From positions 407,771 through 471,770 of the forward strand of contig NZ_CABGGS010000034.1 of NCBI RefSeq assembly GCF_902158555.1: a stretch of DNA of 64,000 nt. The letters are read 5' to 3'. The translations under genes were made by a program, and so were the position numbers. Under the pieces are notes generated by a model. The model searched no databases, was not told the origin of the DNA, and saw nothing but the letters and a program-made list of their open reading frames with translations. This document shows, piece by piece, positions 10,483 through 19,281 of the stretch. The DNA is from Klebsiella spallanzanii (GTDB lineage: Bacteria > Pseudomonadota > Gammaproteobacteria > Enterobacterales > Enterobacteriaceae). Each line of letters opens with the position of its first letter. The first letter of the stretch is position 1.

Positions 10483-10851
10483 TTATTGCGCAGTAATAGA
10501 AACGAGCGCGTAGCCGGAGTCAGTTTGACGGAAGGTAAAATTGACCTTTTGCCCTACCGCTAACTTTTCACCCTGGTAATCACCGAGCGTAAAGCTCATG
10601 GTCATCGCGGGCCAGCTCAGTTCCGCAACCGGAGTGTGGGCAATAGCGACAGCATTGTCGCGCCAGGCTTTAATCACTCCGCTTGCCGAATAAAGCGCGG
10701 TGGAATCATCCTGTTTATTCATTCCCGGCATATCCGCCATCGCGGACATATTATGCTGATGCATGGCGCTATCTTCAGCGCTGGCGGAAAATGAAGCGGC
10801 GGAAAAAGTCAGAACGCTGGTGATAATCAGAAAAATTGAGGATGAACGCAT
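10483..10851 (-). CDS. cusF: CusF periplasmic Cu(I)/Ag(I) metallochaperone
   Basis: A 122-residue secreted protein with a signal peptide (cleaved near ...FSASA-EDS) and a single small OB-fold domain. The CusF metal site is recognisable: His72 (AIAHTPV), Trp80 and Met83/Met85 in ELSWPAMTM; the Trp gives the cation-pi contact to Cu(I) in E. coli CusF. Residues 30-44 form an additional Met/His-rich tail (MHQHNMSAMADMPGM) that may bind further metal. It should deliver metal to CusB. It lies 13 bp upstream of the channel gene and 72 bp downstream of the metal-ligand-rich gene at 10924. A second CusF domain is fused to CusB in the same operon. Confidence 0.92.
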   Translation of the reverse strand: MRSSSIFLIITSVLTFSAASFSASAEDSAMHQHNMSAMADMPGMNKQDDSTALYSASGVIKAWRDNAVAIAHTPVAELSWPAMTMSFTLGDYQGEKLAVGQKVNFTFRQTDSGYALVSITAQ

Positions 10852-10923
10852 AATAAAATCTCCGAAAAAAACATAAAGTCGCCCGCAGACCGGGCAGATC
10901 TGATGGATGTTTTTAACGGTGTT

Positions 10924-11343
10924 TTATTCTCTGAAGCGACAGAAGCGTATTTCGGCCGGTGGGCCGGTGACCGGCGGCGTGTGCCAGTCCATACGTTCAG
11001 CGCAGCTCTCCTGCTGTGGGGAAACCACTAATAAAGCAGTTTCGCCGGGCAGCGCATTTAGCTGTAGCGAGGTAGAGGAATTAGGCTGGGCGGTATCCGG
11101 GTCGCAGTGCTTCTCACAGATGACTTTCTGACCGGCATTTTCCATACCCGGCATGCTCATCATGCCATCGACAATATGGTGAGTCTGGACCTGCGGCGCG
11201 ACCGGTTGCTGTTGGCCACCGTGGTGCGCCGCAACGGCAAGCTGGAAGTTGAGCAGTAACCAACAGGCAATAACAAGCCCAGCGCGGATACGAAGCCTGC
11301 GCCGGGTTACTTGTTTAAATAAGGCCTGTAGTGACGGAATCAT
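10924..11343 (-). CDS. metal-ligand-rich exported protein at the head of the cus operon
   Basis: A 139-residue protein with a basic N-terminus (KQVTRRRLRIRAG) and one hydrophobic segment (residues ~21-38, a signal peptide or anchor). A mature region rich in possible copper ligands follows: HHGGQQQ, HHIVDGMMSMPGM, CEKHC and a C-terminal CAERM ... RFCRF. No catalytic fold is recognisable. Together with its position directly before cusF this suggests a periplasmic copper/silver-binding or sensing protein, similar in style to small copper-resistance proteins of the DUF2946/CopL kind; that assignment is an inference. No clear Shine-Dalgarno precedes the ATG. Confidence 0.65.
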   Translation of the reverse strand: MIPSLQALFKQVTRRRLRIRAGLVIACWLLLNFQLAVAAHHGGQQQPVAPQVQTHHIVDGMMSMPGMENAGQKVICEKHCDPDTAQPNSSTSLQLNALPGETALLVVSPQQESCAERMDWHTPPVTGPPAEIRFCRFRE

Positions 11344-11482
11344 AGTTATATTCGCAATAAGACGACCGACGAATTAAATCACACTCGCCGGCAGAGTTAA
11401 ATCATATTTCAGAAGGAAAACGGGGCATTAAATAGAATAAAGTTTCTCTATAAATATTTACACAGAACAGAGACGTAATGAT

Positions 11483-11513
11483 TTGACCTTCCCCTTGGGG
11501 GAAGGTGTATGGG
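11483..11513 (+). promoter_or_regulatory. CueR-like (MerR-family) promoter/operator
   Basis: A TTGACC -35 element (11483-11488) is followed by a 19-bp spacer and TATGGG (11508-11513). The spacer contains the perfect inverted repeat ACCTTCCCC-TTG-GGGGAAGGT (11486-11506). Overlong 19-bp spacing with this dyad is the hallmark of CueR-activated promoters, and the arms match the E. coli copA and cueO promoters as remembered. The good -35 and spacing read to the right, towards tam; on the minus strand, towards the cus operon, the corresponding boxes are poor (TACACC, AAATCA). Confidence 0.75.
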
Positions 11514-11698
11514 GGCAAGCTCATGTATTTAATTAATATCAAAAATGTTATTTATATGTGATTAAGATAATAGCATCGGGCACTTTCATAACGATAAGTG
11601 ACGTTGTCACTATAATTTATCATATTGTTTCTGTTGCTTTGCGAGATAAGCATTGCCGTCTATGCTGATGGGCAAGTTTCTCATCACCGGAGCGCACT
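11514..11698. other. AT-rich spacer between CueR-like promoter and tam
   Basis: No gene of useful length is seen. A 12-codon frame (ATG at 11524) is too short to support. A hairpin AGTGAC-GTT-GTCACT followed by TATAAT near 11596-11615 may be part of the tam promoter. Confidence 0.4.
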
Positions 11699-12463
11699 AT
11701 GGCAGACTGGAATCCTTCACTCTATTTGAAATTTGGCGCTGAGCGCACACGGCCCGCTGCTGAACTTCTCGCCCGTATAGCCCATCACCCAGTGACGCTG
11801 GCGGTTGATTTGGGTTGTGGGCCGGGTAACAGCACCGCTTTACTACGCGATGCCTGGCCGGAGGCCAGGATTATCGGCGTTGATAATTCACCGGCAATGC
11901 TTGAAGAGGCCTCTCAGACGCTGCCTGACTGCCGGTTTGTCGAGGCGGATATCGCTACGTACCGTCCTGAACGTCCAGCTGACGTGATTTACGCCAATGC
12001 CTCACTGCAATGGCTGACGGATCATCAGCGGCTGTTTCCCTATCTGGTGAGCAACCTTGCACAAGGCGGCGTGCTGGCAGTGCAAATGCCCGATAACTGG
12101 CAGGAGCCTTCGCATACGCTGATGCGGCAGGTCGCGCAAGAGTTGGGCCATCCCGCCAGCGGCCGACATCCGCTGCCAGGCGTGCAGGAGTATTACGATA
12201 TCCTGACCGCCAGCGGCTGCGAAGTGGATATCTGGCGCACAACCTATTACCACCCGCTGGCTTCACATCAGGCCATTATCGACTGGCTGCAGGCCACTGG
12301 GCTGCGACCGTTTTTGCAACCGCTTGATGAACAACAGCGCGAAGCTTTTCTTAAACGCTATCTGGAGCTACTTGAACAACACTATCCGTTACAGTGTAAC
12401 GGAAAGGTGCTACTGTTATTTCCGCGCCTGTTTATTGTTGCACGGCGTGTATCGGGTGGCTGA
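11699..12463 (+). CDS. tam: trans-aconitate 2-methyltransferase
   Basis: A 254-residue cytoplasmic SAM-dependent methyltransferase, nearly the same length as E. coli Tam and alike throughout ([13 protein letters not shown] start, [33 protein letters not shown]). Motif [15 protein letters not shown], is at residues 35-48 and binds SAM. The enzyme methylates trans-aconitate formed spontaneously from the citric-acid-cycle intermediate cis-aconitate, detoxifying an aconitase inhibitor. The ATG follows CCGGAGCGCACT. It is the leftmost gene of the E. coli-like syntenic block and is transcribed alone. Confidence 0.96.
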   Translation: MADWNPSLYLKFGAERTRPAAELLARIAHHPVTLAVDLGCGPGNSTALLRDAWPEARIIGVDNSPAMLEEASQTLPDCRFVEADIATYRPERPADVIYANASLQWLTDHQRLFPYLVSNLAQGGVLAVQMPDNWQEPSHTLMRQVAQELGHPASGRHPLPGVQEYYDILTASGCEVDIWRTTYYHPLASHQAIIDWLQATGLRPFLQPLDEQQREAFLKRYLELLEQHYPLQCNGKVLLLFPRLFIVARRVSGG

Positions 12464-12505
12464 GAAAGGGGTCACGGCGCCAGAGAAGGCGCCGTATCGT
12501 CTGAT

Positions 12506-12604
12506 TTACCAGGAAAGGTGATGTACCAGGGAGAGATCCCAGGCGGTAGCCAACAGCGAAAGAAACATAATTAAATTAACAATCGTCTCGATGCGTTTTT
12601 CCAT
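12506..12604 (-). CDS. small membrane protein, 32 aa
   Basis: A 33-codon frame encodes MEKRIETIVNLIMFLSLLATA followed by WDLSLVHHLSW. It is preceded by an excellent ribosome site (CAGGAGAAGCAAAA-ATG). The product has a short charged head, one membrane-spanning helix (residues ~8-25) and a short tail, the design of regulatory small membrane proteins such as MgtS. It lies in the tam-GNAT gap, is too short for routine gene calling and overlaps nothing. Function unknown. Confidence 0.7.
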   Translation of the reverse strand: MEKRIETIVNLIMFLSLLATAWDLSLVHHLSW

Positions 12605-12674
12605 TTTTGCTTCTCCTGAGCCGTTTTCACCGGTTTTACAGGGAAAATCTTAATAATTTCTTAATCTCAGACTT

Positions 12675-13115
12675 TCAGAGCGTCATGCGGTAACGAACAT
12701 AGTCATCAGCTGGCGTAAATTCATCATAAAGACGTCGGGCTGGATTGTCAGTTCTGGTGTGCCAGTACAAACGCGACCACCCTTTTTCTTTGCCTTCTCT
12801 TTGCAGAGTCTGCATTAGCGTTCTGGCGATGCCCCGCCCGCGCATCTGCGGGTCAACAAACAGATCTTCCAGATAGCAAATGGGCGTCTTCACCCATGTC
12901 CCTTCGTGAAGCACGCAAATCGCAAACCCAACGACCTCACCATCCGCCACGGCGACTCGCCCCAACACGGGCGAGGCAGAATCAAGCATACGTTGCCAGG
13001 TATATTCAGTGACGTCCTGCGGCTGCGGGCTGCCGTAAAATTCGGTGTAACCTTCCCACAGCTGTAACCACCGCGCTTTGTCTTGCTGGCCTGGTTCACG
13101 AATATTAATGACCAT
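12675..13115 (-). CDS. GNAT-family N-acetyltransferase
   Basis: A 146-residue single-domain acetyltransferase. Motif A, DLFVDPQMRGRGIARTLMQTL, contains the R-x-x-G-x-G/A pyrophosphate-binding loop for acetyl-CoA, and the C-terminal NPARRLYDEF is the usual motif B. The acceptor substrate is not evident. It is monocistronic on the minus strand between the 32-aa gene and uxaB, in the area occupied by yneE in E. coli, to which it is unrelated. Confidence 0.85.
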   Translation of the reverse strand: MVINIREPGQQDKARWLQLWEGYTEFYGSPQPQDVTEYTWQRMLDSASPVLGRVAVADGEVVGFAICVLHEGTWVKTPICYLEDLFVDPQMRGRGIARTLMQTLQREGKEKGWSRLYWHTRTDNPARRLYDEFTPADDYVRYRMTL

Positions 13116-13298
13116 TAGTCCAACTCCTTATATGGATAAGCCATTATTTTCCGGTCAGATAATTTCTTCAAGCGCCTGGGACACAATTCATCTTTTTCTC
13201 TTAATTGCTCTCGGCTTGGCTGCCAGACGAAAATGGTACGATGTTGCAAACCTGCTTAAGAGTAAAAAAATAAAAGTATGTTGTAACTAACTTGAGAG

Positions 13299-13325
13299 CA
13301 AAACGAACCCGGCGGTGGCCGGGTT
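13299..13325 (-). terminator. putative uxaB terminator
   Basis: AACCCGGC-CACC-GCCGGGTT forms an 8-bp GC-rich stem on the minus strand, followed by CGTTTTGC. It lies about 100 bp after the uxaB stop codon in its direction of transcription. The T-run is short. Confidence 0.45.
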
Positions 13326-13369
13326 GATGATGGATGACAAATCGGCTTCAGGCGTTGTGCCCGGATTAT

Positions 13370-13402
13370 TGCCGGGTGGCGGCTAACGCCTTACCCGGCC
13401 GG
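13370..13402 (+). repeat. REP-like palindromic unit
   Basis: ATTGCCGGGTGGCGGCTAAC followed by GCCTTACCCGGC, almost the same unit as at 4570-4606, placed between a convergent hairpin and the uxaB stop. Confidence 0.7.
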
Positions 13403-13425
13403 CAAAATCCGCCGTATTTCAGCGC

Positions 13426-14877
13426 TTAGCACAGCGGCTTAACGGCAGCGCGCATACCGTCGCGCAGAATAGCGTCCAGATCCCGCGTCACTTGCTCCAC
13501 CAGCCCAGAAACTTTAGTCAGATCCTGCTCCCAGTGGGATTCCACGGACAGCACGGCTTTTACCAGTTCACTGGTACTGATTTGCGCATCGCGATGCTGA
13601 GCCCACAGCGCCTGGTAGCTCTCCATCCACTCAGCGTCATCCTGAACCGGGTAGCTCTCACCGTTACGCTCACCGCGATAAAACGCGATCAGCGCCGCCA
13701 GCGCAAAGGTCAGGCGCGCCGGGAGTTTGCCCTCTTTCTGCTGGCCAGCCAGCAGCTGCGGCAGAATGCGGGTACGGTATTTGGTCATCCCGTTAAGCGC
13801 AATAGAGAGCAACTGATGTTTGATATACGGGTTACGGAAACGCCCGGTCACCGCGCTGGCGAAAGATTCCAGCTCATCGCGCGGCAGGTCGAGAACCGGA
13901 ATGATCTCTTCGTAAATCGCCTTTTCAACGAAAGAACAGATTTCCGCATCGTTCATCGCTTCGCCAACGGTATCCAGGCCAGCCTGGAAAGCCACCGGCA
14001 CCAGCGCGGTGTGGGCACCGTTCAGAATCGCCACTTTACGCTCTTTGTACGGTTTAATATCGTCAACAATCAGCACGTTAAGCGGCAGCTTATCAAGACG
14101 CAGCTCTGCGGCCAGCGATTTCGGCCCCTGGATCACAAACAGGTAGAAGTGCTCTGCAGTATCGAGGAAACCATCTTTATAACCCAGCTGTTCTTCAATC
14201 TGTGCGGCTTCATCACGCGGATAGCCAGTCACGATACGGTCAACCAGAGTTGAGCAGAAAGCGTTGGCTTCATCCAGCCATGTCATAAAGGCTTCCGGCA
14301 GCGCCCACTCCTGCGCATAGCGTAGCACCAACTCACGCAGCGCTTCACCGTTATAATCGATCAGCTCGCAAGGGATAATGACCCAGCCTTTATCCGCTGC
14401 GCCGGAGAAGTGGCTATAGCGTTCAAACAGCAGGCGGGTCAGTTTTGCCGGATAGCTTACCGCGGGCGCATCCTCGAAACGGTCGCCCGCGTGGTAGCTA
14501 ATACCGGCTTCAGTGGTATTGGAAAACACAAACCGCATATCCGGGTTGTGCGCCAGACGCAGCAGCTCATCGTAGTCCGCATAGGCGCTGATTTCGCGGT
14601 TAACCGAGCGAATCAGACGCGCGTCGCTGACCGCTTCCCCCTTCTCATTCAGACCACGAATGATCGTAGTATAGAGCCCCTCCTGGGTGCTGAGCGACGG
14701 CGGGAATGCGCTTTCAATCGGACGCACAATCACCACACCGGAATTCAGGTCGGTATGCTCGTTCAGCAGATCGATCTGCCAGTCGATGAACGCGCGCAGA
14801 AAGTTGCCTTCGCCAAACTGGATGATACGTTCAGGGTACTGCGCGCCCGGGAAGTCGCGACGGTTTAATGTTTTCAC
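13426..14877 (-). CDS. uxaB: tagaturonate reductase (altronate oxidoreductase)
   Basis: NAD-dependent reduction of D-tagaturonate to D-altronate in galacturonate catabolism. The protein aligns end to end with E. coli UxaB as remembered ([77 protein letters not shown]). The GTG at 14877, after TGAGGGAACCCATT, gives 483 residues, exactly the E. coli length; the open frame continues to 14925 but the additional residues have no counterpart. No other uronate genes are adjacent, as in E. coli. Confidence 0.95.
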   Translation of the reverse strand: MKTLNRRDFPGAQYPERIIQFGEGNFLRAFIDWQIDLLNEHTDLNSGVVIVRPIESAFPPSLSTQEGLYTTIIRGLNEKGEAVSDARLIRSVNREISAYADYDELLRLAHNPDMRFVFSNTTEAGISYHAGDRFEDAPAVSYPAKLTRLLFERYSHFSGAADKGWVIIPCELIDYNGEALRELVLRYAQEWALPEAFMTWLDEANAFCSTLVDRIVTGYPRDEAAQIEEQLGYKDGFLDTAEHFYLFVIQGPKSLAAELRLDKLPLNVLIVDDIKPYKERKVAILNGAHTALVPVAFQAGLDTVGEAMNDAEICSFVEKAIYEEIIPVLDLPRDELESFASAVTGRFRNPYIKHQLLSIALNGMTKYRTRILPQLLAGQQKEGKLPARLTFALAALIAFYRGERNGESYPVQDDAEWMESYQALWAQHRDAQISTSELVKAVLSVESHWEQDLTKVSGLVEQVTRDLDAILRDGMRAAVKPLC

Positions 14878-14911
14878 AATGGGTTCCCTCATAGAGTAGT
14901 CATACAACCTG

Positions 14912-14928
14912 AGTAATTGGTCCAATAA
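14912..14928 (-). promoter_or_regulatory. possible GntR-type operator upstream of uxaB
   Basis: The dyad ATTGG-T-CCAAT (14916-14926) lies about 40 bp upstream of the uxaB GTG. Hexuronate regulators of the ExuR/UxuR group recognise AATTGGT/ACCAATT half-sites; here the halves are closer together than in the classical box. Tentative. Confidence 0.3.
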
Positions 14929-14992
14929 GTTATCAGGTTTTTACACGAGTGAAACCCTGTTTTGATCAAAGCTGTATGCAATATCAAATATA

Positions 14993-15520
14993 TTACAAAA
15001 ATTTATAGAATAGAGATGTTGCAGTCAGCTCACCGTCCGGCATTAGCGCATAGCGCGGAATTTCCCCGGCCTTTTCCCAGCCACACTGGACGTAGAAGTT
15101 TTCCGCTCCGCTGCCGGTAGCCGTATCCAGCACCAGTACGTTCTTTCCCTTTTCGCGGGCGATCTCTTCCAGCCGGGTCATCAGCCTGTTCGCCAGTCCC
15201 TGCCGGCGCGCATTTTGGTGAACCAGAAGTTTGGCGACGTCGGCGCGATGCGGCTGGTTTTCCGGTTGGTCGATAATTAACTGTACCGTACCAACGAGCT
15301 GCTGCTGCGCATTCGTCGCGGCGATGATAATGCGCTCCCCGGCAGCGACGCTCTGCGCCATTCGCCGCCAGAACGCCGTTGCGGTTTCCGCTGCAAAGGG
15401 CAGCATAAAGCTCACCGATGCCCCGCCGTTGACGCAGCTGACGAGGATGTCGGTTAACTGTGGAAGATGTTCGAGAATATCGTCACGCGTCAGCGTGCGT
15501 AGAGAAAAGGATGTGGACAT
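14993..15520 (-). CDS. GNAT-family N-acetyltransferase
   Basis: A 175-residue acetyltransferase of the GNAT fold. The acetyl-CoA loop is in VAKLLVHQNARRQGLANRLMTRLE (the R-R-x-G-L/x-A pattern), and the protein ends with FYVQCGWEKAGEIPRYALM as in small-molecule acetyltransferases with broad specificity. The start is the ATG at 15520 after CAGGGAGTTATCA; the frame extends upstream to 15544 without a better site. It has no counterpart at this place in E. coli. Confidence 0.82.
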   Translation of the reverse strand: MSTSFSLRTLTRDDILEHLPQLTDILVSCVNGGASVSFMLPFAAETATAFWRRMAQSVAAGERIIIAATNAQQQLVGTVQLIIDQPENQPHRADVAKLLVHQNARRQGLANRLMTRLEEIAREKGKNVLVLDTATGSGAENFYVQCGWEKAGEIPRYALMPDGELTATSLFYKFL

Positions 15521-15598
15521 TGATAACTCCCTGAAATAGACCACATCACTATGATTTTAACTAAAATTTAACACAAGAAAAATCATCATCAGATTTTC

Positions 15599-17023
15599 TT
15601 ATACTGTGCCTTCTGCCAGCTTCTGCGCACAAATACGATTACGACCGGATTTCTTCGCCTGAATCATATAATCGTCGGCTTCCATCAATAGTTGGTTAAA
15701 CAGATCCGTTACTTTCGAGGCTCCGATCGGTTGGCTCTTCAGGCCCATGCTGATGGTCAGCTGGATTTTGTTCTGCCCCCAGGTAAAGATCTGCGATTCG
15801 ATGCCCTGGCGAATCCTCTCCGCCAGAATCGTTCCTTCCAGCTCTGATGAGGTCAGCGCAGCAACCGCAAACTCTTCCCCGCCAATGCGCGCCACCATGC
15901 CCTGGTCATCCACCAGTTGCCGCACCTGTTGGGCAAACTGGGCCAGTACGCAGTCGCCGCACTCATGTCCCCAGCGATCGTTAATCTGTTTAAAGCTATC
16001 GATATCCAGCACCATGACGGTTAATAGCTTGTCTGACGACAATGGTTGACGTTTTAGCGCTTCGCTTAACCCCGAGCGAGAATAGACCCTGGTCTGGAAG
16101 TCAAAATCAGCGCGCAGCGCCAGCTGTTTTACGAGGTTATTAATCGCCTCGACGCTGGAGGCGACAATCACCGGGCTAATCAACATCGCCGCGATCCCCA
16201 GACGCGTTGAGAACAGTTGCCACGGCTGCATCCGGGCATCAGGCGAGAGATGGATAAGCGAGTTGGCCACCAACAGGATTTCGCTAATCCCGGTGATGAA
16301 AGTCAGCAGGCAGGTCAGCGGTAATGGGTAGCGAATCGCACACCAGATCAGCGCCGGTAGCGGGAAAGTAATGCTTCCCGCGCCGCCCACCGCGACCCCT
16401 AGCGCTATCGACAGCACCAGCGCAATCGCCGGTAACAGCTGGCGCAGGCGAAAACGGCCGAACGCAGATGGGAGCGTAAGGGTTAAAATAAACGGCAGGA
16501 TCAGCACGGCGGTAGAGAACTGTTCGCTAAACCAGTCAGCCAGTTGGGGAATAAAAGTGGCGCGTTCAACGTCTACCGATCCCAGCGCCCCCACAGCGGC
16601 GCACAACAGCGCCGCCAGCAGGCAGTAGCAAAACAGGCTTAGCGCATTAATGGGTCCCGGCATCGAATCTGCACGCCGCTTATCCCACAAAATGAGCTGT
16701 GCCAGGGTGACAATAAAGACAATATTGGAGAAATTAATCAGGAATGAGGCAAATCCCATTCCCCAACGCGAGGTTAAACCGTCATATACCAGCATAGCGG
16801 CAAAACAGACGGCATAGAAATAACTGCGATTTAGCCAGATATAACGCGCAAAAATCCCCGCCATTACCGCATTTAGCGGCCAGAAGAACGACAGCTCTTG
16901 CACCAGGCGCAGCATCGCGCCCAAAAAATGCAGGAGTAACGTTAAAGTGAACAGCACCAGCGCATCGCGCACGGGTTGTTCCTCACGAAACAGCGAGAAT
17001 GACCGAATCGACAGTGGAAACAT
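15599..17023 (-). CDS. dgcF: diguanylate cyclase with MASE1 membrane sensor (DgcF/YneF)
   Basis: A 474-residue inner-membrane protein. Residues ~20-300 form a MASE1-type sensor of about eight membrane helices, and the C-terminal ~170 residues are a GGDEF domain with the active-site motif RIGGEEF (GGEEF at 381-385) and upstream VMVLDIDSFKQINDRWGHECGD, which binds GTP and Mg2+. It would make c-di-GMP and so influence motility and biofilm. The inhibitory I-site R-x-x-D, expected five residues before GGEEF, reads DDQG, so product inhibition is probably lost. It is full length and placed as yneF in E. coli, between uxaB and yneG. Confidence 0.9.
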   Translation of the reverse strand: MFPLSIRSFSLFREEQPVRDALVLFTLTLLLHFLGAMLRLVQELSFFWPLNAVMAGIFARYIWLNRSYFYAVCFAAMLVYDGLTSRWGMGFASFLINFSNIVFIVTLAQLILWDKRRADSMPGPINALSLFCYCLLAALLCAAVGALGSVDVERATFIPQLADWFSEQFSTAVLILPFILTLTLPSAFGRFRLRQLLPAIALVLSIALGVAVGGAGSITFPLPALIWCAIRYPLPLTCLLTFITGISEILLVANSLIHLSPDARMQPWQLFSTRLGIAAMLISPVIVASSVEAINNLVKQLALRADFDFQTRVYSRSGLSEALKRQPLSSDKLLTVMVLDIDSFKQINDRWGHECGDCVLAQFAQQVRQLVDDQGMVARIGGEEFAVAALTSSELEGTILAERIRQGIESQIFTWGQNKIQLTISMGLKSQPIGASKVTDLFNQLLMEADDYMIQAKKSGRNRICAQKLAEGTV

Positions 17024-17130
17024 TCATGATTATCCGTCTAATTGTTTCAGGCAATTATTATGTTAATAATTAGTTAGCGGCTCATCATATCATGAGAATA
17101 ATTATCAGGCATACACCGACGCCTGATGAA

Positions 17131-17505
17131 TTATGGCCCTACGTGGTTGGGAGAATTCATCTGCAGAACCAGCCAGTGGTGAATCACCTGCACCACGTAG
17201 CGCTGCTCTTCTTCGCTGAGGCCGCGCCCCTGCGGGATCGCGTGCCACTTTTCCAGACAGCCACGGCAGCAGGTTGCGGTCGCATGCTGGGCAATAAACA
17301 CCGGATGCCCGCGCATCGGCGTCTGTTTGCCGTCGTTAGGAATTTTCGCAGGCGCCAGCCGCTTCGCGATAAAATCCGCCGCGTGCTGGTCGATAACTTC
17401 CGCCCCCTTGTCATAACAATACTGTCGTTCTTTGACGCCGAGGTGAAAACGGGAACGAAAAGTCGAACGCTGTAACCGGGTAAACAGGCTTTCTATTGGC
17501 ACCAT
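17131..17505 (-). CDS. yneG: DUF4186 protein YneG
   Basis: A 124-residue soluble protein matching E. coli YneG in FRSRFHLGVKERQYCYDKGA, NDGKQTPMRGHPVFIAQHAT and ATCCRGCLEKWH. The CCRGC cluster together with conserved His residues suggests a metal or Fe-S site, but the function is unknown. Its ATG shares one base with the stop codon of glsB (TGATG), so the two form a coupled unit as in E. coli. Confidence 0.92.
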   Translation of the reverse strand: MVPIESLFTRLQRSTFRSRFHLGVKERQYCYDKGAEVIDQHAADFIAKRLAPAKIPNDGKQTPMRGHPVFIAQHATATCCRGCLEKWHAIPQGRGLSEEEQRYVVQVIHHWLVLQMNSPNHVGP

Positions 17506-18431
17506 CAGAACACCGACCTTCCCAATCTCTGAGTGAGTTTCTCCAGTAAAGCGATACCAGCCAGCGAGTTCCCGGCTTCATCAAGCTCCGGGCTCCAGAC
17601 CGCAATCGCCATCTCCTGCGGGACGATGGCCACAATCCCGCCGCCGACGCCGGATTTGGCGGGTAAACCGACGCGCCAGGCAAATTCACCGGCGTTCTGA
17701 TACATGCCGCTGGTCATCATCAGCGCGTTGACCTGCCGCGACTGAATCGGCGCGATAACCGGCGTCTCAAGGTGCGGGGCAATGCCGCGGTCGGCAAGAA
17801 ACAGAAAGGTTCGCGCCAGCTCCACGCAGCTCATTTCCAGCGAACAGTAATGGAAATAGTTTTGCAGCACCGTAGCGACATCATTATGGAAGTTACCGAA
17901 AGATTTCATCAGCCACGCGATAGCGGCATTGCGCGCCGAATGGTCAAACTCTGAGCGAGCGACTACCGTGTCGTAGGCGATATCGCTCACCCCGCTCAGG
18001 CGACGAACAATTTCCAGCATCCGCTGACGCGGCGCGCTAAGGCGACTTTGCAGCATATCGCAAACCACCAGCGCTCCGGCGTTAATAAACGGGTTGCGCG
18101 GCTTGCCCTGTTCAATTTCCAGCTGCAATAGCGAGTTAAAAGGCTGGCCGGAAGGGTCCTTGCCTACGCGCTGCCAGATTTCCTCTTCCTGGTAGTGGTT
18201 CATCGCGACCACCAGGCTCAGGACTTTGGAGATAGATTGAATGGAAAAACGCTCGTGCGCATCACCAGCGCTATAGTGCTGACCGTCCACCGTACAGATG
18301 GCAACACCGAGCTTATCGCCGCTGACGCTGGCCAGCGCCGGAATATAGTCCGCCACTTTACCACGTCCAATCAGCGGCCTGACGTCAGCCAAAATGGCAT
18401 CGAGCATTGCGTTATTTATTACCGTCGCCAC
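17505..18431 (-). CDS. glsB: glutaminase 2
   Basis: Hydrolyses L-glutamine to glutamate and ammonia. The serine-dependent glutaminase fold is shown by Ser66/Lys69 in [51 protein letters not shown] and a terminus GRSVF like E. coli GlsB (YneH). The start is the GTG at 18431 after GCAAGGAGCCGC, giving 308 residues, the E. coli length; the open frame to 18521 adds 30 residues without counterpart. It is followed directly by yneG in one transcript. Confidence 0.95.
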   Translation of the reverse strand: MATVINNAMLDAILADVRPLIGRGKVADYIPALASVSGDKLGVAICTVDGQHYSAGDAHERFSIQSISKVLSLVVAMNHYQEEEIWQRVGKDPSGQPFNSLLQLEIEQGKPRNPFINAGALVVCDMLQSRLSAPRQRMLEIVRRLSGVSDIAYDTVVARSEFDHSARNAAIAWLMKSFGNFHNDVATVLQNYFHYCSLEMSCVELARTFLFLADRGIAPHLETPVIAPIQSRQVNALMMTSGMYQNAGEFAWRVGLPAKSGVGGGIVAIVPQEMAIAVWSPELDEAGNSLAGIALLEKLTQRLGRSVF

Positions 18432-18626
18432 GCGCGGCTCCTTGCCAACAACAAAATTCGGGCGGTAATTATAGGCGCACACGGAGTGAAGAAACAGCCT
18501 CTTTCTCTCCCTTCGGACCACACTTCAACGTTCACCGCTGATAAAAAACACATTCAGCCAACGTTACGGGTAATATAAAAGCATGCTGATAATTCCACCT
18601 CAACAAGGAAGCAAAGGGTTAATTCA

Positions 18627-19193
18627 ATGGGCAAATCGCATACCGAAGTCAGTAAATTTTTAAGCTACGTATTACGCCACCAGCCAGAAGCCATTGGCCT
18701 GGTGCTCAATAGTGAAGGCTGGGCGGATATCGACGCATTGATTGCCTGCGCGGGAAGAGAAGGCGTAACGCTCGACAGGCCGCTTATTCAATCAGTGGTT
18801 GAAAGCAACGATAAAAAACGTTTTGCCATCTCAGCCGATGGTCAGTATATCCGTGCCGTTCAGGGGCACTCCTCCCGGCAGGTTGACATCACTTTTATTG
18901 CGGCAACGCCTCCTGAGTTTTTATTCCATGGCACCGCAACGCGATTTATTGATGCGATTCGTGAGCAGGGGTTGATTCCCGGTTCCCGGCAATATGTGCA
19001 TTTATCGGACAATGCAGCGACCGCCGCTGAAGTGGGAAAACGTTACGGTAAGCCGATGGTATTAAAGATCAACGCCTTATCAATGCACGAGCAAAAGATT
19101 GCGTTTTATCAGGCAGAGAATGGGGTTTGGTTAACCGCGGCGGTGCCGGTGAAATTTATTGCAGCATGGAACCATCCCGAAGGCGGTGCCTGA
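18627..19193 (+). CDS. kptA: RNA 2'-phosphotransferase KptA (Tpt1 family)
   Basis: A 188-residue NAD-dependent enzyme that transfers a 2'-phosphate from RNA splice junctions to NAD. The N-terminal winged-helix part has KFLSYVLRHQPEAIGL with the catalytic Arg17-His18, and the C-terminal ADP-ribosyltransferase-like part has LFHGTATRF, and SRQYVHLSDNAATAAEVG. Length agrees with E. coli KptA (184). Its biological role in bacteria is unclear. Unlike in E. coli it is inserted here between glsB and sad. The last codons overlap a degenerate REP half. Confidence 0.93.
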   Translation: MGKSHTEVSKFLSYVLRHQPEAIGLVLNSEGWADIDALIACAGREGVTLDRPLIQSVVESNDKKRFAISADGQYIRAVQGHSSRQVDITFIAATPPEFLFHGTATRFIDAIREQGLIPGSRQYVHLSDNAATAAEVGKRYGKPMVLKINALSMHEQKIAFYQAENGVWLTAAVPVKFIAAWNHPEGGA

Positions 19194-19235
19194 CGCGCCT
19201 GATCCAGGCTACAAAACCTACAAACCGCATAGACC

Positions 19236-19272
19236 CGTAGCCCGGGCGGGCGCATCGCGCCGCCCCCGGGCA
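19236..19272 (-). repeat. REP/BIME unit between kptA and sad
   Basis: GTAGCCCGGGCGGGCGCATC followed by GCGCCGCCCCCGGG is one REP unit. A degenerate opposite half (GGCGGTGCCTGACGCGCC ... GGCTAC, 19182-19213) overlaps the end of kptA. The unit lies between two convergent genes. Confidence 0.75.
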
Positions 19273-19281
19273 GTTGTATGG

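Larger units (their letters stand above)
13116..13425. other. intergenic region with terminator and REP
   Basis: About 310 bp. The left half is AT-rich and holds the GNAT promoter region. A plus-strand frame 13078-13290 has no ribosome site and starts inside the GNAT gene, so it is not called. The right half holds the hairpin at 13306-13325 and a REP unit at 13370-13402. Confidence 0.5.

Noticed and set aside
13078..13290. 70-codon plus-strand frame
   Set aside because: It begins inside the GNAT gene; the product is not recognisable and there is no ribosome site.
13492..14868. Plus-strand frames of 253 and 152 codons
   Set aside because: They are antisense to uxaB, which aligns end to end with E. 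coli UxaB.
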